Positions 54,471 to 64,000 of a stretch of DNA of 64,000 bases are shown piece by piece. The translations under genes were made by a program, and so were the position numbers. Origin of the DNA: Phycisphaeraceae bacterium (GTDB taxonomy: Bacteria > Planctomycetota > Phycisphaerae > Phycisphaerales > UBA1924); the NCBI GenBank assembly GCA_019636615.1, contig JAHBXF010000001.1:62001-126000 (forward strand), written 5' to 3'. Position 1 is the stretch's first letter, and every line of letters begins with the position of its first letter. The notes beneath the pieces are model-generated. The model searched no databases, was not told where the DNA came from, and was given only the letters and a program-made list of their open reading frames with translations.

Positions 54471-55386
54471 ACTCCGCGGGCTTGACCGCGAGCACCGAGC
54501 AGGGGAACTCGTCCAGGATGCGCTCTGCGGTGCTGCCGAGCAGCGCGTAGCGCATGTTGGTTCGTCCCTGCGTGCCGAGCACCAGCAGGTCGGCCTTCTG
54601 CTCGCGGGCGTATTCGGCGATGCCGCGCCCGTAGTGCTCGTGCTCGATGATGTCCAGGTGCATCGTCAGGCCGGTGGTTTCGGAGGCCAGCCTGGCGGCG
54701 AAGGCCTCGAGGCGTGGGCCCAGCGACGAGCGGTAGGTGTTCCACATCTCCATGATTCGGGTGGGCTCGCCGGGCCACATGCCCAGCGGGTGGCCCGCGA
54801 AGGCCATGTCCAGACGCGGGGGGATCGCGGCGTGAACGACGCGCAGCACGGCTTTATCCTGCTGCGCCACGCGCACGGCCATCTGCAATGCCGAGAGTGA
54901 GGTTTCGGAGAAGTCGGTGCAGGCGATGATGGTCTTGTACGGCCCGCTGTGGTCTTCGCGTGCGAGGAGCACCTTGCCGCGCGAACTGCGCAGACACCCC
55001 TGAGCCACGGGCCCGGGGCCTTTGCCCTGGCTCACCGGGCTTCGCACGCCCAGCACGAGGAGGTCGGCGTTGTCGGTCTTGAGAGTGCGCGTGAGCATAT
55101 CGACGGGCGCACCGGCCGCGACAGAGGTGCGGATCGTGACACCCGGGTGGTCTTCGGCGGCGACGGCGGCGGCCAACTCGCGCCCGCGGGTTTCGACATC
55201 GGCCGCCAGACGGCCGGAATCGAGCCCCATCGCCGCGGCGAGGTCTTGAAACCAGGTGTGATCAACAACGTGCACGGCGTGAAGCGTTGCCTCGTTCCAT
55301 GAGGCGATGCGAACAGCCTGCTTGAGGGCGGCGCGGGATGCCGGCGTGAAGTCAAGACCGACCACGATGTGCTTCAGCGCGTTCAT
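54451..55386 (-). CDS. Universal stress protein with two UspA domains
   Basis: A 311-residue tandem Usp protein. Domain 1 begins [20 protein letters not shown] and domain 2 [20 protein letters not shown]. The second ends with the ATP-binding signature [20 protein letters not shown], and the first has [11 protein letters not shown], a weaker match. AAGGAGAT precedes the ATG at 55386. It overlaps mnmE downstream. A TACAAT -10 lies about 60 bases upstream. Confidence 0.9.
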   Translation of the reverse strand: MNALKHIVVGLDFTPASRAALKQAVRIASWNEATLHAVHVVDHTWFQDLAAAMGLDSGRLAADVETRGRELAAAVAAEDHPGVTIRTSVAAGAPVDMLTRTLKTDNADLLVLGVRSPVSQGKGPGPVAQGCLRSSRGKVLLAREDHSGPYKTIIACTDFSETSLSALQMAVRVAQQDKAVLRVVHAAIPPRLDMAFAGHPLGMWPGEPTRIMEMWNTYRSSLGPRLEAFAARLASETTGLTMHLDIIEHEHYGRGIAEYAREQKADLLVLGTQGRTNMRYALLGSTAERILDEFPCSVLAVKPAEFERDLP

Positions 55387-55444
55387 GTGTATCTCCTTGC
55401 GGTCGTTGGCCTCATGCGAAGTGCATCCCGCGATATTCCGTACT

Positions 55445-55450
55445 ATTGTA
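55445..55450 (-). promoter_or_regulatory. Putative -10 box (TACAAT) of the Usp gene
   Basis: On the minus strand TACAAT lies 58 bases before the ATG. It is in a locally A/T-rich patch between divergent genes. No clear -35. Confidence 0.4.
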
Positions 55451-55683
55451 TCCGTTTCTTGCGCCCGAGGCGTGCGTGCGCTGTTCTTCCCGGCGTGCGT
55501 GGGTGAAAGTTCGCTCAGTGCCCGGGCTCGCCATGGACGAGCACGACCCATTGGAGCGCCCCGGCACTCGCGCGCCTGATCGTGCACGCCGAGATCATGA
55601 TAACCTCTATGACCATCCCCGGCGCACGGCGGAAGCGTGCGGGGGCAGCACAACCGCCGGGCGTTGCACACACAGGAGCCAGC

Positions 55684-56250
55684 ATGCCGCACAACCCTGA
55701 CGCGCCGGAACCCAATGAAGCCTCTGTCTCTGATGTGCGCGAGGTTGATGTCCGCCTTGTTGCCGAGATCGGCGCGGAGCCATCGCGGGTCTTTGAAGCC
55801 CTGGAACGCCCGCAGGTGCTCGCGGCGCTGGCGTCCAGGCCCGGCCGGGCCCTGCGTGATGAAGTGTCGGGCAGGGTTCGTGTGCAGGCAGAGGGACAGA
55901 CTTGGGGCACCGAGATTGTTCCTCTGGCGAGCGAACCGCCGAACATGCTTCAGGTGGAACTCATCCCAGTGCCCGATACACAGCGCGCCGCGGGCAACGA
56001 GGGGGCGAGCCCCCACAGGGCCTCGATGCTCGCGCAGGCAGACCTCGAAGCCTCGTCGCGCGGGGGCACCACCGTCACGCTGGAAGTGCGGCTGCTGTTC
56101 ATGATGGAGCCGATGGAAAGCGGGGTCTTTGAGAGTTTCTTCAACCTTGTCTTTCGAAAGGCATCGGTGTGGTTTCTGCGCAGGCGCTGCCGCGCGCTGA
56201 TGATCTCGCTCGCGGGAGAACTCAAGGCGCCGATCACGTTTCAGAAATAG
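55684..56250 (+). CDS. SRPBCC-like protein
   Basis: A 188-residue soluble protein. After an acidic N-terminus, VDVRLVAEIGAEPSRVFEAL and a long C-terminal helix (FESFFNLVFRKASVWFLRRR) follow the strand-then-helix layout of START/SRPBCC (polyketide cyclase-like) ligand-binding domains. AGGAG precedes the ATG. The ligand is unknown, and the family call is tentative. Confidence 0.55.
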   Translation: MPHNPDAPEPNEASVSDVREVDVRLVAEIGAEPSRVFEALERPQVLAALASRPGRALRDEVSGRVRVQAEGQTWGTEIVPLASEPPNMLQVELIPVPDTQRAAGNEGASPHRASMLAQADLEASSRGGTTVTLEVRLLFMMEPMESGVFESFFNLVFRKASVWFLRRRCRALMISLAGELKAPITFQK

Positions 56251-56260
56251 GCCGATATCG

Positions 56261-57922
56261 TCACCGACGAACAGGGGCGTGCCCGGCTTCGGGGGGATCG
56301 TCGAAGACTTCAGGGCTCGTAGGCGAGCCGGCGGGACTGAGCAGGTGGTGTGTAGCGCGCCAGATGTGGTACGCCGCGCGGTCGAGCCAGCGCATGGCCT
56401 CGATGCGTTCGAGGGCGTCGTTGGGGTCGATCACGCCGCCGGCGGTGCGTTCGAGCGTGATGGTGCGCTGCTCGCGGCGCTGCTGCGCGATGTGCTGCGA
56501 AGTCTTCTCGATAACGGCCACGCACCCGGCCGCGTCGTGGGCGTTGCCCGCGGGCGGCTTGGGTTCGCCCGCCAACCCGAAACGCACGGTGTCGATGGCG
56601 CTGACCACGCTGCCGCGATGCGCCGCCAGCGCGGGGTCTGAGATGGCCCGGGTGATCACCTCTTTCTCGCGGCACGCGCCCACGAGCCGCTGCAGGTGAT
56701 CGACGGCGTGGAGCGTGGCGAGTTCCTGGCGCTGCCCGTTGCCGTGGCGGGCGTCGGCGGGAAGGTCGCCAAGGAACCGGGCGGTCTCGCGCAGCGCTTC
56801 CTCGGCGCGGGTGAGAGTCTCTTCTGTGCCGCGCGTGTCTCCTTTGAGCATGGCCGCGACGGTGCCGGTGACGACCCAGGCGGTCTCCATCGCCGTTCGG
56901 CGCGCGGCATCGATGGCCACTTCGCCCAGTTGCATGAGCGAACGGTCGAGGTGGCGGGTGAGTTCGGGGCCCCGCTGCGGGATGATCCGCGTGACGAACC
57001 TGGAGAAGGGCGACACGAAAGGCAGCAAGAGCACGAGGCCAAAGAGCGTGAAGCCCGTGTGCAGAATGGCCAGCGCGGTGGGCGCGTCGAGGCCGTTCTC
57101 GTCGGTCGCCAGGGAACGGATGAGCCGCAGCCACAACGGCAACATGGCGAAGGCGACCACGCCGGAGAAGACGTTGAAAAGCACGTGAGAGAGGGCGGTG
57201 CGGCGTGCGTGGGTTGAGGCGCCGATCGAGGCCATCGCGGAGGTGATCGCCGTGCCGATGCTCTGGCCGATCACCAGGGCCGCGGCCTGATCCAGGTTGA
57301 TCGCCCCCGCGTGGAGCGCGGCGACGGTGGCCGCGACCGAGACGCTCGATGACTGCGTGAGCAGCGTCATGAGGATGCCGATAAGCGCGAGGAGCCCACG
57401 ACCCGCCAGCGTGGCCTGGGGCATGTCTTCCGGCGAGAACCGCTCGGCGAAGCCGGACATGCCCCCGGCCAGCGTGCCGATGCCGATGAAGAGCAAGCCG
57501 AACCCGGCGAGGGCCATGCCCCCCGCCGCGGCGCGCGAGCCCCCCAGCAAGCGGAGCATCGCCCCGACAAAGACCATGGGCATGGCGAAGGTGCTCAGCG
57601 AGAGTTTGAGCCCGAGCACGGCGACGATCCAACTGGTGGCGGTGGTTCCCACCGAGGCGCCAAAGACCACGCCCACCGACTGCTGAAAGGTGAGCAGCCC
57701 CGCGCTGACCAGACCGATGGTCATCATGGTGGTGGCGCTGGAAGACTGCACGAGCGCGGTGACAAAGGCCCCGCACGCCACGCCGGAGAGAGGCCCACGC
57801 ACCGTGCGCATGAGCAGCCCCCGCAACCCCGAACCGGCCATGCCCTTGAGGCCCTCGGTGAGAAGCACCAGCCCGAGCAGAAAGAGCCCAAGGCCGCCGA
57901 AGATCGAGAGCAGGGTGTTCAG
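56261..57922 (-). CDS. Na/Pi cotransporter family protein with PhoU-like domain
   Basis: A 553-residue membrane protein from the proposed CTG start. The PF02690-type transport core has two repeats with the diagnostic Gln-Ser-Ser-Ser motifs: LVQSSSATTMMTIGLVSAGL and LLTQSSSVSVAATVAALHAG. A PhoU-like helical domain follows from about residue 325. The homologous region begins at LNTLLSIFGGLGLFLLG, whose first codon is CTG, preceded five bases upstream by a perfect AGGAGG. A GTG at 57958 is the other candidate; the longer frame to 58123 is not conserved-looking. Confidence 0.85.
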   Translation of the reverse strand: MNTLLSIFGGLGLFLLGLVLLTEGLKGMAGSGLRGLLMRTVRGPLSGVACGAFVTALVQSSSATTMMTIGLVSAGLLTFQQSVGVVFGASVGTTATSWIVAVLGLKLSLSTFAMPMVFVGAMLRLLGGSRAAAGGMALAGFGLLFIGIGTLAGGMSGFAERFSPEDMPQATLAGRGLLALIGILMTLLTQSSSVSVAATVAALHAGAINLDQAAALVIGQSIGTAITSAMASIGASTHARRTALSHVLFNVFSGVVAFAMLPLWLRLIRSLATDENGLDAPTALAILHTGFTLFGLVLLLPFVSPFSRFVTRIIPQRGPELTRHLDRSLMQLGEVAIDAARRTAMETAWVVTGTVAAMLKGDTRGTEETLTRAEEALRETARFLGDLPADARHGNGQRQELATLHAVDHLQRLVGACREKEVITRAISDPALAAHRGSVVSAIDTVRFGLAGEPKPPAGNAHDAAGCVAVIEKTSQHIAQQRREQRTITLERTAGGVIDPNDALERIEAMRWLDRAAYHIWRATHHLLSPAGSPTSPEVFDDPPEAGHAPVRR

Positions 57923-58204
57923 CGGAGCCTCCTGTGCGCCAATTCCGGGCTTGCCCACGCCGGCCGTGAGAGGATTCACCCCTCGTTGGTGAACGCCGCG
58001 CTGACCGCGAATGGATTGGCCCCCGCGGACAATCCCCGAGCCAGCCGTAAGAGACTTCGCCGCACACGTGCGAGCCCTGAGCGCATTATTCACACTCTGG
58101 AGGGGGAGTGTTGGGGGTGCCACGACGGGAAGTTGGGCATGTCAGGGATGGGCGGGGATGCGGGCGTGCCAAAACTTCTGCATGGCCACGGGCAACCGGC
58201 CCAA

Positions 58205-58230
58205 TGAAAAACCCCTGCAAGTGCAGGGGT
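58205..58230 (-). terminator. Rho-independent terminator after tRNA-Ala
   Basis: On the minus strand ACCCCTGC-ACTT-GCAGGGGT followed by TTTTC, five bases after the tRNA end. Confidence 0.9.
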
Positions 58231-58234
58231 GAAG

Positions 58235-58307
58235 TGGAGCGGAGGAGAGTCGAACTCCCGACCTCGTCATTGCGAACGACGCGCTCTACCAACTGAGCTA
58301 CCGCCCC
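58235..58307 (-). tRNA. tRNA-Ala (anticodon CGC)
   Basis: Cloverleaf with acceptor GGGGCGG/CCGCTCC including the alanine identity pair G3:U70, D stem GCTC/GAGC, anticodon loop TTCGCAA (anticodon CGC), variable AGGTC, T stem GGGAG/CTCCT, discriminator A. No encoded CCA. It is transcribed alone from its own -10 box and ends at a strong terminator. Confidence 0.95.
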
Positions 58308-58321
58308 GGGAATTGGGAGCA

Positions 58322-58327
58322 AGTATA
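58322..58327 (-). promoter_or_regulatory. Putative -10 box (TATACT) of tRNA-Ala
   Basis: TATACTTG on the minus strand ends 14 bases before the tRNA 5' end, as at tRNA-Gly. Confidence 0.65.
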
Positions 58328-58396
58328 CGCAGCAGAGAGCGGGGTGCCAAGGCGGATCAATGGCCCCGTATGCCCTCCGATCAGGGCCACCCTTGT

Positions 58397-59860
58397 TCAA
58401 GAAAGGTGCTCGATCGCCTGGTTGATGTTCTTGACTTCCACCAGTTTCACCCCCGGTGCGGCGTTCTTCAGCGAGCCTCGTTCGCCCTTGGCCAGCGGCG
58501 GGAGGAGGAGGGTTTTGACACCCAGCCGCGCGGCCTCTCGCACGCGTGCCTCGGCGTGGGGGATTGGGCGCACCTCGCCGCCCAGGCCAACCTCCCCCAC
58601 CGCGGCGCAGGCAGGGGGCGTGGCACGCCGGTAATGAGCCCCGGCGATGGCCAGTGCCAGGGCGAGATCGGCCGCGGGCTCTGAGATGCGCACTCCCCCG
58701 ACACTGCTGGCGAAGACATCGCGGTCTGCAAGGCGCAGTTCGGCGTGCTGCTCTAAGACGGCGATGAGCATGGCCAGGCGGTTGGGGTCAAGCCCGGCAG
58801 ATTTTCGCTTGGCCGCGCCCAGGAAGCCGGTGGCGGTGAGGGCTTGAATCTCAACGAGCATGCCGCGCGTGCCGGTCATGACGGGGCAGTGCACACAACC
58901 GCTGCGCGGGGGGTCGTCTTGCGAGATGGGCGCGCCGCCGTCGGTGGTTTCCCGCAGGCCCTGCGAGGTCATTTCGAAGAGGCCGATTTCAAGGGTGGTG
59001 CCGAAGCGGTTCTTGATGGCGCGCACCACGCGGTGGCTGTGGTAGCGGTCGCCCTCGAAAGAAACGACCGCATCGACGAGGTGTTCGAGAAGCCGCGGGC
59101 CCGCGAGACGGCCGTCTTTGGTGACGTGGCCCACGAGCACCACCCCGATGCCGCTGGCCTTGGCCATGGCCACAAGATCAGCGCAGCAACGGCGAACCTG
59201 CGCCACGCTTCCCGGCGCGGCGGGCAGTTCAGACCTGAAGACCATCTGCACCGAGTCGATGACGATCACGCCGGGGCCGAGTTTGCGTGCCTGCTCGATG
59301 ATGCGTGCCAGGTTCGTTTCTGAGAGAATGAACAGGTTGTCGGTGGCGGGAGTGACAGCGTGGGGCGACGGCGCACCGCCCGGCTCTGCCGCGCCGCCGG
59401 CGAGTCGGCGGGCCCGAAGCCCGACCTGATGGGCCGATTCTTCGCTGGAGACATACAGCACGCGCTGCCCCCCGGCCGCCCATGCGAAGGCCGCCTGCAA
59501 GAGCAGGGTGCTCTTGCCGATGCCCGGCTCGCCGCCGATGAGCACCGCCGAGCCTGCGACGAGCCCTCCTCCCAGAACCCTATCAAGTTCGCCAATGCCA
59601 CACGCCAAGCGGCGGGCGTCGGGGGCATCGGCGTCAATTTCTGACAGGGGTTTGGCAGGCGTCGGCATGGCCTCGTGGGGGGCTTGCAACTCGCCGTCTG
59701 CCCAACCCGCGGTGATGGCGACCCTGGGATCTGCCGCGCCGGGGTCTACCGAGGTTTCTTCCAGGGAATCCCACTGTCCGCAGTCGGGGCACTTGCCAAG
59801 CCAGCGGGACTGAGCACCGCCGCATTCGCGGCACACAAAGACTCGTCTGGACTTGGCCAT
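58397..59860 (-). CDS. radA: DNA repair protein RadA
   Basis: Helicase/branch-migration factor in recombination, 487 residues. The N-terminal zinc finger is CRECGGAQSRWLGKCPDCG. The Walker A is GGEPGIGKSTLLLQ, the RadA-specific motif is KNRFGTTLEIGLFEM, and the C-terminal Lon-protease-like domain ends near GVKTLLLPP. TATCAT (minus strand, 59874-59869) ends eight bases before the ATG, suggesting a leaderless mRNA. It is divergent from the AsmA-like gene, 81 bases apart. Confidence 0.96.
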   Translation of the reverse strand: MAKSRRVFVCRECGGAQSRWLGKCPDCGQWDSLEETSVDPGAADPRVAITAGWADGELQAPHEAMPTPAKPLSEIDADAPDARRLACGIGELDRVLGGGLVAGSAVLIGGEPGIGKSTLLLQAAFAWAAGGQRVLYVSSEESAHQVGLRARRLAGGAAEPGGAPSPHAVTPATDNLFILSETNLARIIEQARKLGPGVIVIDSVQMVFRSELPAAPGSVAQVRRCCADLVAMAKASGIGVVLVGHVTKDGRLAGPRLLEHLVDAVVSFEGDRYHSHRVVRAIKNRFGTTLEIGLFEMTSQGLRETTDGGAPISQDDPPRSGCVHCPVMTGTRGMLVEIQALTATGFLGAAKRKSAGLDPNRLAMLIAVLEQHAELRLADRDVFASSVGGVRISEPAADLALALAIAGAHYRRATPPACAAVGEVGLGGEVRPIPHAEARVREAARLGVKTLLLPPLAKGERGSLKNAAPGVKLVEVKNINQAIEHLS

Positions 59861-59941
59861 TGGGCGGCATGATATGGAAGGGCTCTATGATGGAGAGACG
59901 GCCCGAACACCCGGGCCAACGCAGGGAACGCCCCCACAGGC

Positions 59942-62900
59942 ATGACCACCCCACCCAGAGCCCCGAAACGTTCACGCCGCCTGGCCTGGGGGGTGTGCAC
60001 CGGTGCGCTCGTGCTCGCGGCGGGTGCCTTGGCTTGGGGGCCCGTGGTGTCTTGGGTGGTTGTGTCGCGTGTGGGACGCGAGGTTGGGGGCACGGCGACC
60101 GCCGGCTCGGTGAGGCTCAACCTGCTCAGCGGAACACTGACACTTGATGGGCTCAAGATCAGGGCGCCGGGCATCGAAGGCGAAGCGGGCGAGGTCTTTG
60201 CCGCTGAGCGGGTGCAGGCCCAACTGAGCGTGGCCTCGCTCATCGGCAGCGGGCAGGTTCTGCGCGAGGTGCTGGTGGTGCGGCCCCGTATGCGGGTGAG
60301 TCAGTCCACCATCGACAGCAGCGTGAACGTGGCCAACCTGACGCCGACCACCGGCGGCGCGATGCCCGGGGGTGTGCCGGTGATCGCTGTGGCCGAGGGT
60401 GTGCTGGAAATCGGAGAACACGCCGGGCAGAACTACGCAACGCTGCAGCGATACCGCGTGAACGGGCAGATCGGGGCATCCGGCGCGGCGGTGGGCGGCG
60501 ACGGAGAAGCCCTGATCATTCTTCGTGAAGATGCGGGCGGGGAAGAGATCACCGTGCGCGGGCGGGTGAGCGCGAGTTCGCTCACGCTGACATTGGCCGG
60601 CGTGCGGCTCGACCGCATGCCGCCCGATGCGCTCCCATCGCCGCTGCGCGACAACTACAAGCGGTTGGCGCTGAGCGGGGAGATCACTTCGACAACGCTG
60701 CACTACGCCTTTGACGGCGATCTTGAGGTGATCATCGCGCTCGCGGATGTCGGGCTGAACCTGCCGCTGCCGGCGGGGCCGGCCGGGAGCGATGCAAGGC
60801 TGCCGCGCATGTCGCGCGTCGGGGGAGAGATCCGCCTGACGGCGCGGGGTGCGATGGCGTCACTCTCTGGCGCGATCGAAGACCTGCCCTATGAGGCCGA
60901 TTTCACGATCGAGGGCACGGGGGCCGATGCGCCGTTCCAGTTGCGTGTGCTGTGCCGCGATGTGCAACTCAAGGAACACCCGGAGGTGCTGGTCTTTGCG
61001 CCCCCCGGGGTGCGTCGGCGACTGAACCAGTTTTCGAACCCCACGGGCATCATCACGGCGGACGTGACCATCTCGCGTGACGCGGGCGAGCAGGACGTTT
61101 CATTCCGAGGGGCTGTGAGCGTGCGCGATGGCACCGCGGCCTTCGAGCGGGTGCCCTACCGCTTCGAGTCACTCTCGCTCAAGACCACCTTTGACGACAC
61201 CGCGCTGCGCATCACCGACATCTCGGGCGTGTCGCCCGCGGGGGCGAAGATCAGCGGCGAGGCGGTCATCGCGCCCCCCACCGACGAGGCCGGCGTCGAC
61301 GTTCGGCTGCGGGTGACAGACCTGCCCGTTGACGCCGAGATTACCCGTGCGCTGGGCCACCGCGGCAGGATCCTCAACGAACTGCTGAGCGAGCAGGCGC
61401 ACGCCGCGCTGCGCACGCAGGGGCTCATCGCCACCGCCACAGACCACCGCATCGCCCGCGAAAAACTCGCGGCGTTGGAAGCGGCCGGCGGTGATGATGA
61501 AGAAGCGGCGGCGCGGTGGCGAGCGGTGCTCGCGGCGCCCGTCTTTGAACTGGGCGGCCTTTCGAGCGTTGACATCCACGTCTTCAGCGATGTCGGCATC
61601 GATGCGGAGTGGCACGACGTCATCACCATCACGCTCGAACACGCCGACCTGCTCGTTGACGAGTTTCCATACCCCTTGCGGGCCAGGGATGTCACGCTGG
61701 TCAAGGACGACGATCGAATGACCGTGCGCGGCGGGGAGTACACGGGGCTGACCGGGGCCAGGGTCGAGATCGCCGCGGAGGCGGATATCGGCCAACTCGA
61801 AGTTGAGGGTGTGCGGTTTATCCCGTCGGTCGAGGTCGATGCGCCGCATCTGCCGCTGGACGGCTTCATCCTGGCCGCGCTGCCCGAAACCGGCGCGATC
61901 ACCACCGACGGCCGGAACCTGCGCGACGTGCTGACGGCCCTCTCGCTGCGCGGGAACGTGAGCGCAGCGGCGAAGATCGGGCCGAGAGAGGATGGCGGCC
62001 TGGGGTACCACGTGGAAGTGAACCCGGCGGGCGCCTCGGCGCGACCGACGCCGGCGAGCGGGCTTGCTGCCGGACTTGCGCTGGATGAAATCACCGGGCT
62101 GGTTGAGGTCACCAACGACCGCGTGCAGACCTCGCTCTCCATGCTCATCGGCGGTGCAGGCGACACGCCCGCGGGCCGTGTCGGCGACTGCCGTATCGAC
62201 GCTGATGCCGACCTCACGCCCGCGCACGGTTCACGCCTGGAACTGACGCTGCACGCGAGAGAGGCCGACTTGGCACTGCCGGTCGAAGACGCCGCGGGAG
62301 TCTTCTCACGCGAGGGCAACGAGGCCCTCGCCGCCTTACGCGAGACATACCGGCCCTCGGGCGCGGCGGACATCGTCTTTTCGCTCAGACAATCACCGCC
62401 CGCCGAGGCCCTTGGGCCGACGGTGACAGAATGGACGGCGCGGGCGACGGGGCTGCGCGGCGTTGAACTTACATTGGAAGGCGCACGCACACACCTCTGG
62501 GCCGACGAGGGGAGCGTGCTTTTCTCGGGCAACTCTTCCGAAGAACACGTTGACGCCCTGCTGGAGCAATGGCGGGCCACGTACACCACGGACATCGGCC
62601 TGATCAGGTCTGACATCCGTCTTGATGGCTCGGTGCGGCGTGCCGATGCAGAGTGGAGCCTGCTCGCCCCGCTGCATGTCAGCATCGCGGAGGGCCGCAT
62701 CGAGTGCCCGCTCACGCACGCAACACTGAACGCCACGGGGATGGAGGGCATTTCTGCATGGCTTCGTACCTCGGCGGCCACCGGCGTGTGCGACGCCGAG
62801 ATTCTGCTGCCGGGCCCGAACGATGCGCCAGAGACAATGCGGTTTTCCCTGCGCCCGCGCACGCTGGGGCTGGTGCGGCGGGGCACGGCGGTGACAACCG

Positions 62901-64000
62901 AGGTTGAAACAGGCGAGATCATCATCGAGCCCGACGGCCGCGGGCACGCGCGCGACATGCGCCTTCGGTCGCACGACTGGACCATGCAGGGAGACGCCAC
63001 GTGGCTTCCCGGCGCGCAGGCGGGCACGGTCGCGGCGTCGGCGACGCTGGCGGTGCAGGCCAACGGCCTGCCCGAGAGCCTGAAAGCGCTGCTGCCGCAG
63101 GATCTTGCCGGCACGATCGACGCGATGGAGATGAAAGCGTCGGGCATGGTGGAAGCGCGGGATCTCTCGCTGTCGCTGGTGATGCCCGTGGGCGGGGAAG
63201 TCGGCGCGTTCAGCGCTTCGGGCGAGATCGCCGCGCAGGGGGTCTCGATGGACGCCGGGGTTGAGATCACCCAGGCGCAGGCCACGCTGACGTTTGAATC
63301 GCAGCGCACCTCGCCGGATGAACTCCCGACTTTTGACGTGCGTGTTCTCTCGCCGAGTCTGCTGGCGGCGGGCGTGCGGCTGACCGACGGTCGCGCCAGG
63401 CTGACCGCTCAGGACAGCGCACATGTGCTGCTGCCCCATTTCTCGGCCGACTGCCACGGCGGACGCCTGAGCGGCAACGCCCGGCTCAGCCGTTCGCTGA
63501 CGCCCTCGCCGACCAAGTATGAAGTTCAGGCGCAGGGCTCCAACATACGTTTCGCGTCGATCATCGCCGATCTGCGCCAACCTCTGCCCGCCGACGCCGA
63601 ATCTCCCCCCACCAACGACGAAGAGCCCGACGAATCGCGCGGCGTGCTTGACTTTGGCGTTTCGCTCTCGGGCGTGGTTGATCAGGAGAGCAGCAGGCGC
63701 GGACGCGGCACAGCGCGTGTCGCCGGCGGGCGCGTGCTCAACATGCCGCTGGTCATCACGCTGGTGAAGGTGAGCAACCTGCAACTGCCGATCCGCGAGC
63801 GACTTGATTATGCGCAGGCGGACTTCTTTGTGCAGGGCAACCGCGTTGAACTCGAGCGGGCATGGGTCTCATCGCCTGGCGTTGACATCTACGGCTTCGG
63901 CACGGCGACCTGGCCGGGGCTTGATCTGGACATGCGCTTCCGCACCAAGGCGCGGGCGCGCATCCCGCTCGTGAGCGGCGTCATCGAGAACATCCGCAAC
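59942..64000 (+). CDS. Large AsmA-like protein (runs off the window)
   Basis: An uninterrupted frame of 1353 codons that reaches the window end. The N-terminus is a basic stretch, then a transmembrane segment (about residues 14-38). The rest is a long run of beta strands typical of AsmA/YhdP/TamB-type bridge proteins, with the AsmA-like C-terminal signature near the end (GRVLNMPLVITLVKVSNLQL then LDYAQADFFVQGNRVELE). Such proteins span the periplasm and help move phospholipids to the outer membrane. A 717-codon antisense frame inside it is a GC shadow. The true C-terminus is outside the window. Confidence 0.85.
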   Translation, partial: MTTPPRAPKRSRRLAWGVCTGALVLAAGALAWGPVVSWVVVSRVGREVGGTATAGSVRLNLLSGTLTLDGLKIRAPGIEGEAGEVFAAERVQAQLSVASLIGSGQVLREVLVVRPRMRVSQSTIDSSVNVANLTPTTGGAMPGGVPVIAVAEGVLEIGEHAGQNYATLQRYRVNGQIGASGAAVGGDGEALIILREDAGGEEITVRGRVSASSLTLTLAGVRLDRMPPDALPSPLRDNYKRLALSGEITSTTLHYAFDGDLEVIIALADVGLNLPLPAGPAGSDARLPRMSRVGGEIRLTARGAMASLSGAIEDLPYEADFTIEGTGADAPFQLRVLCRDVQLKEHPEVLVFAPPGVRRRLNQFSNPTGIITADVTISRDAGEQDVSFRGAVSVRDGTAAFERVPYRFESLSLKTTFDDTALRITDISGVSPAGAKISGEAVIAPPTDEAGVDVRLRVTDLPVDAEITRALGHRGRILNELLSEQAHAALRTQGLIATATDHRIAREKLAALEAAGGDDEEAAARWRAVLAAPVFELGGLSSVDIHVFSDVGIDAEWHDVITITLEHADLLVDEFPYPLRARDVTLVKDDDRMTVRGGEYTGLTGARVEIAAEADIGQLEVEGVRFIPSVEVDAPHLPLDGFILAALPETGAITTDGRNLRDVLTALSLRGNVSAAAKIGPREDGGLGYHVEVNPAGASARPTPASGLAAGLALDEITGLVEVTNDRVQTSLSMLIGGAGDTPAGRVGDCRIDADADLTPAHGSRLELTLHAREADLALPVEDAAGVFSREGNEALAALRETYRPSGAADIVFSLRQSPPAEALGPTVTEWTARATGLRGVELTLEGARTHLWADEGSVLFSGNSSEEHVDALLEQWRATYTTDIGLIRSDIRLDGSVRRADAEWSLLAPLHVSIAEGRIECPLTHATLNATGMEGISAWLRTSAATGVCDAEILLPGPNDAPETMRFSLRPRTLGLVRRGTAVTTEVETGEIIIEPDGRGHARDMRLRSHDWTMQGDATWLPGAQAGTVAASATLAVQANGLPESLKALLPQDLAGTIDAMEMKASGMVEARDLSLSLVMPVGGEVGAFSASGEIAAQGVSMDAGVEITQAQATLTFESQRTSPDELPTFDVRVLSPSLLAAGVRLTDGRARLTAQDSAHVLLPHFSADCHGGRLSGNARLSRSLTPSPTKYEVQAQGSNIRFASIIADLRQPLPADAESPPTNDEEPDESRGVLDFGVSLSGVVDQESSRRGRGTARVAGGRVLNMPLVITLVKVSNLQLPIRERLDYAQADFFVQGNRVELERAWVSSPGVDIYGFGTATWPGLDLDMRFRTKARARIPLVSGVIENIRN

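Noticed and set aside
61156..63309. 717-codon open frame on the minus strand
   Set aside because: It lies wholly inside the AsmA-like gene, is Ser/Arg/Pro-rich without any domain, and is a codon-bias shadow of the plus-strand frame.

Overview
The window is high-GC chromosomal DNA that reads as a planctomycete of the Phycisphaerae type. Clues are a PEP-CTERM-like sorting tail (15521-16300), a secreted protein with paired dockerin-like repeats ending in Gly-Cys (27159-29483), zinc-ribbon membrane proteins, a eukaryote-type glycogen branching enzyme, a futalosine-pathway menaquinone enzyme and very few Shine-Dalgarno sites. Many genes instead have a TAnnnT hexamer only 5-9 bases before the start codon, which suggests leaderless mRNAs. 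The assignment is inferred from gene content; no 16S rRNA gene is present.

Left part (1-33 kb), mostly housekeeping: an MFS transporter and trpB; a TPR protein; valS overlapping an HExxH lipoprotein gene; an OmpH/Skp-like protein and a saccharopine-dehydrogenase-family protein; a division cluster (rsmH, a possible 40-residue ORF, a double-LysM membrane protein, an FtsL-like protein, ftsI); a PEP-CTERM protein; phenylalanine hydroxylase; speA; groES, a small unknown gene and groEL; an intradiol-dioxygenase-like lipoprotein; glgB divergent from a large secreted protein; fusA; an adenylate-kinase-like gene; and tRNA-Gly(UCC).

Middle part (33.5-42.8 kb), an accessory island between tRNA-Gly and purT: three orphan RHS C-terminal cassettes on the minus strand. 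Each has a nearly identical RHS-core stub carrying a dockerin-like calcium motif, then a different C-terminal tip, then a different small candidate immunity gene (membrane-anchored alpha-helical protein, two-helix zinc-ribbon protein, ankyrin protein). Two cassettes also carry paralogous 166-residue TPR-like proteins. GC-rich hairpin repeats and two truncated copies of the 5' end of purT, with its promoter, separate the cassettes and look like scars of repeated duplication. In the cassette nearest purT, an 841-bp IS5-family element with 18-bp perfect inverted repeats and a TA target duplication has cut the toxin tip. Removing it on paper restores an open frame, and the restored tip has the His-then-Cys order of a permuted papain-like domain.

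Right part (42.8-64 kb), housekeeping again: purT, a SAM methyltransferase, mqnC, a Xer recombinase, a lipoprotein, proC, accA, two tandem paralogous mini membrane proteins, a stand-alone MshEN-domain protein, clpS, mnmE with an unusual G domain, a double UspA protein, an SRPBCC-like protein, a Na/Pi cotransporter that may start at CTG, tRNA-Ala(CGC), radA, and a large AsmA-like protein that runs off the end.
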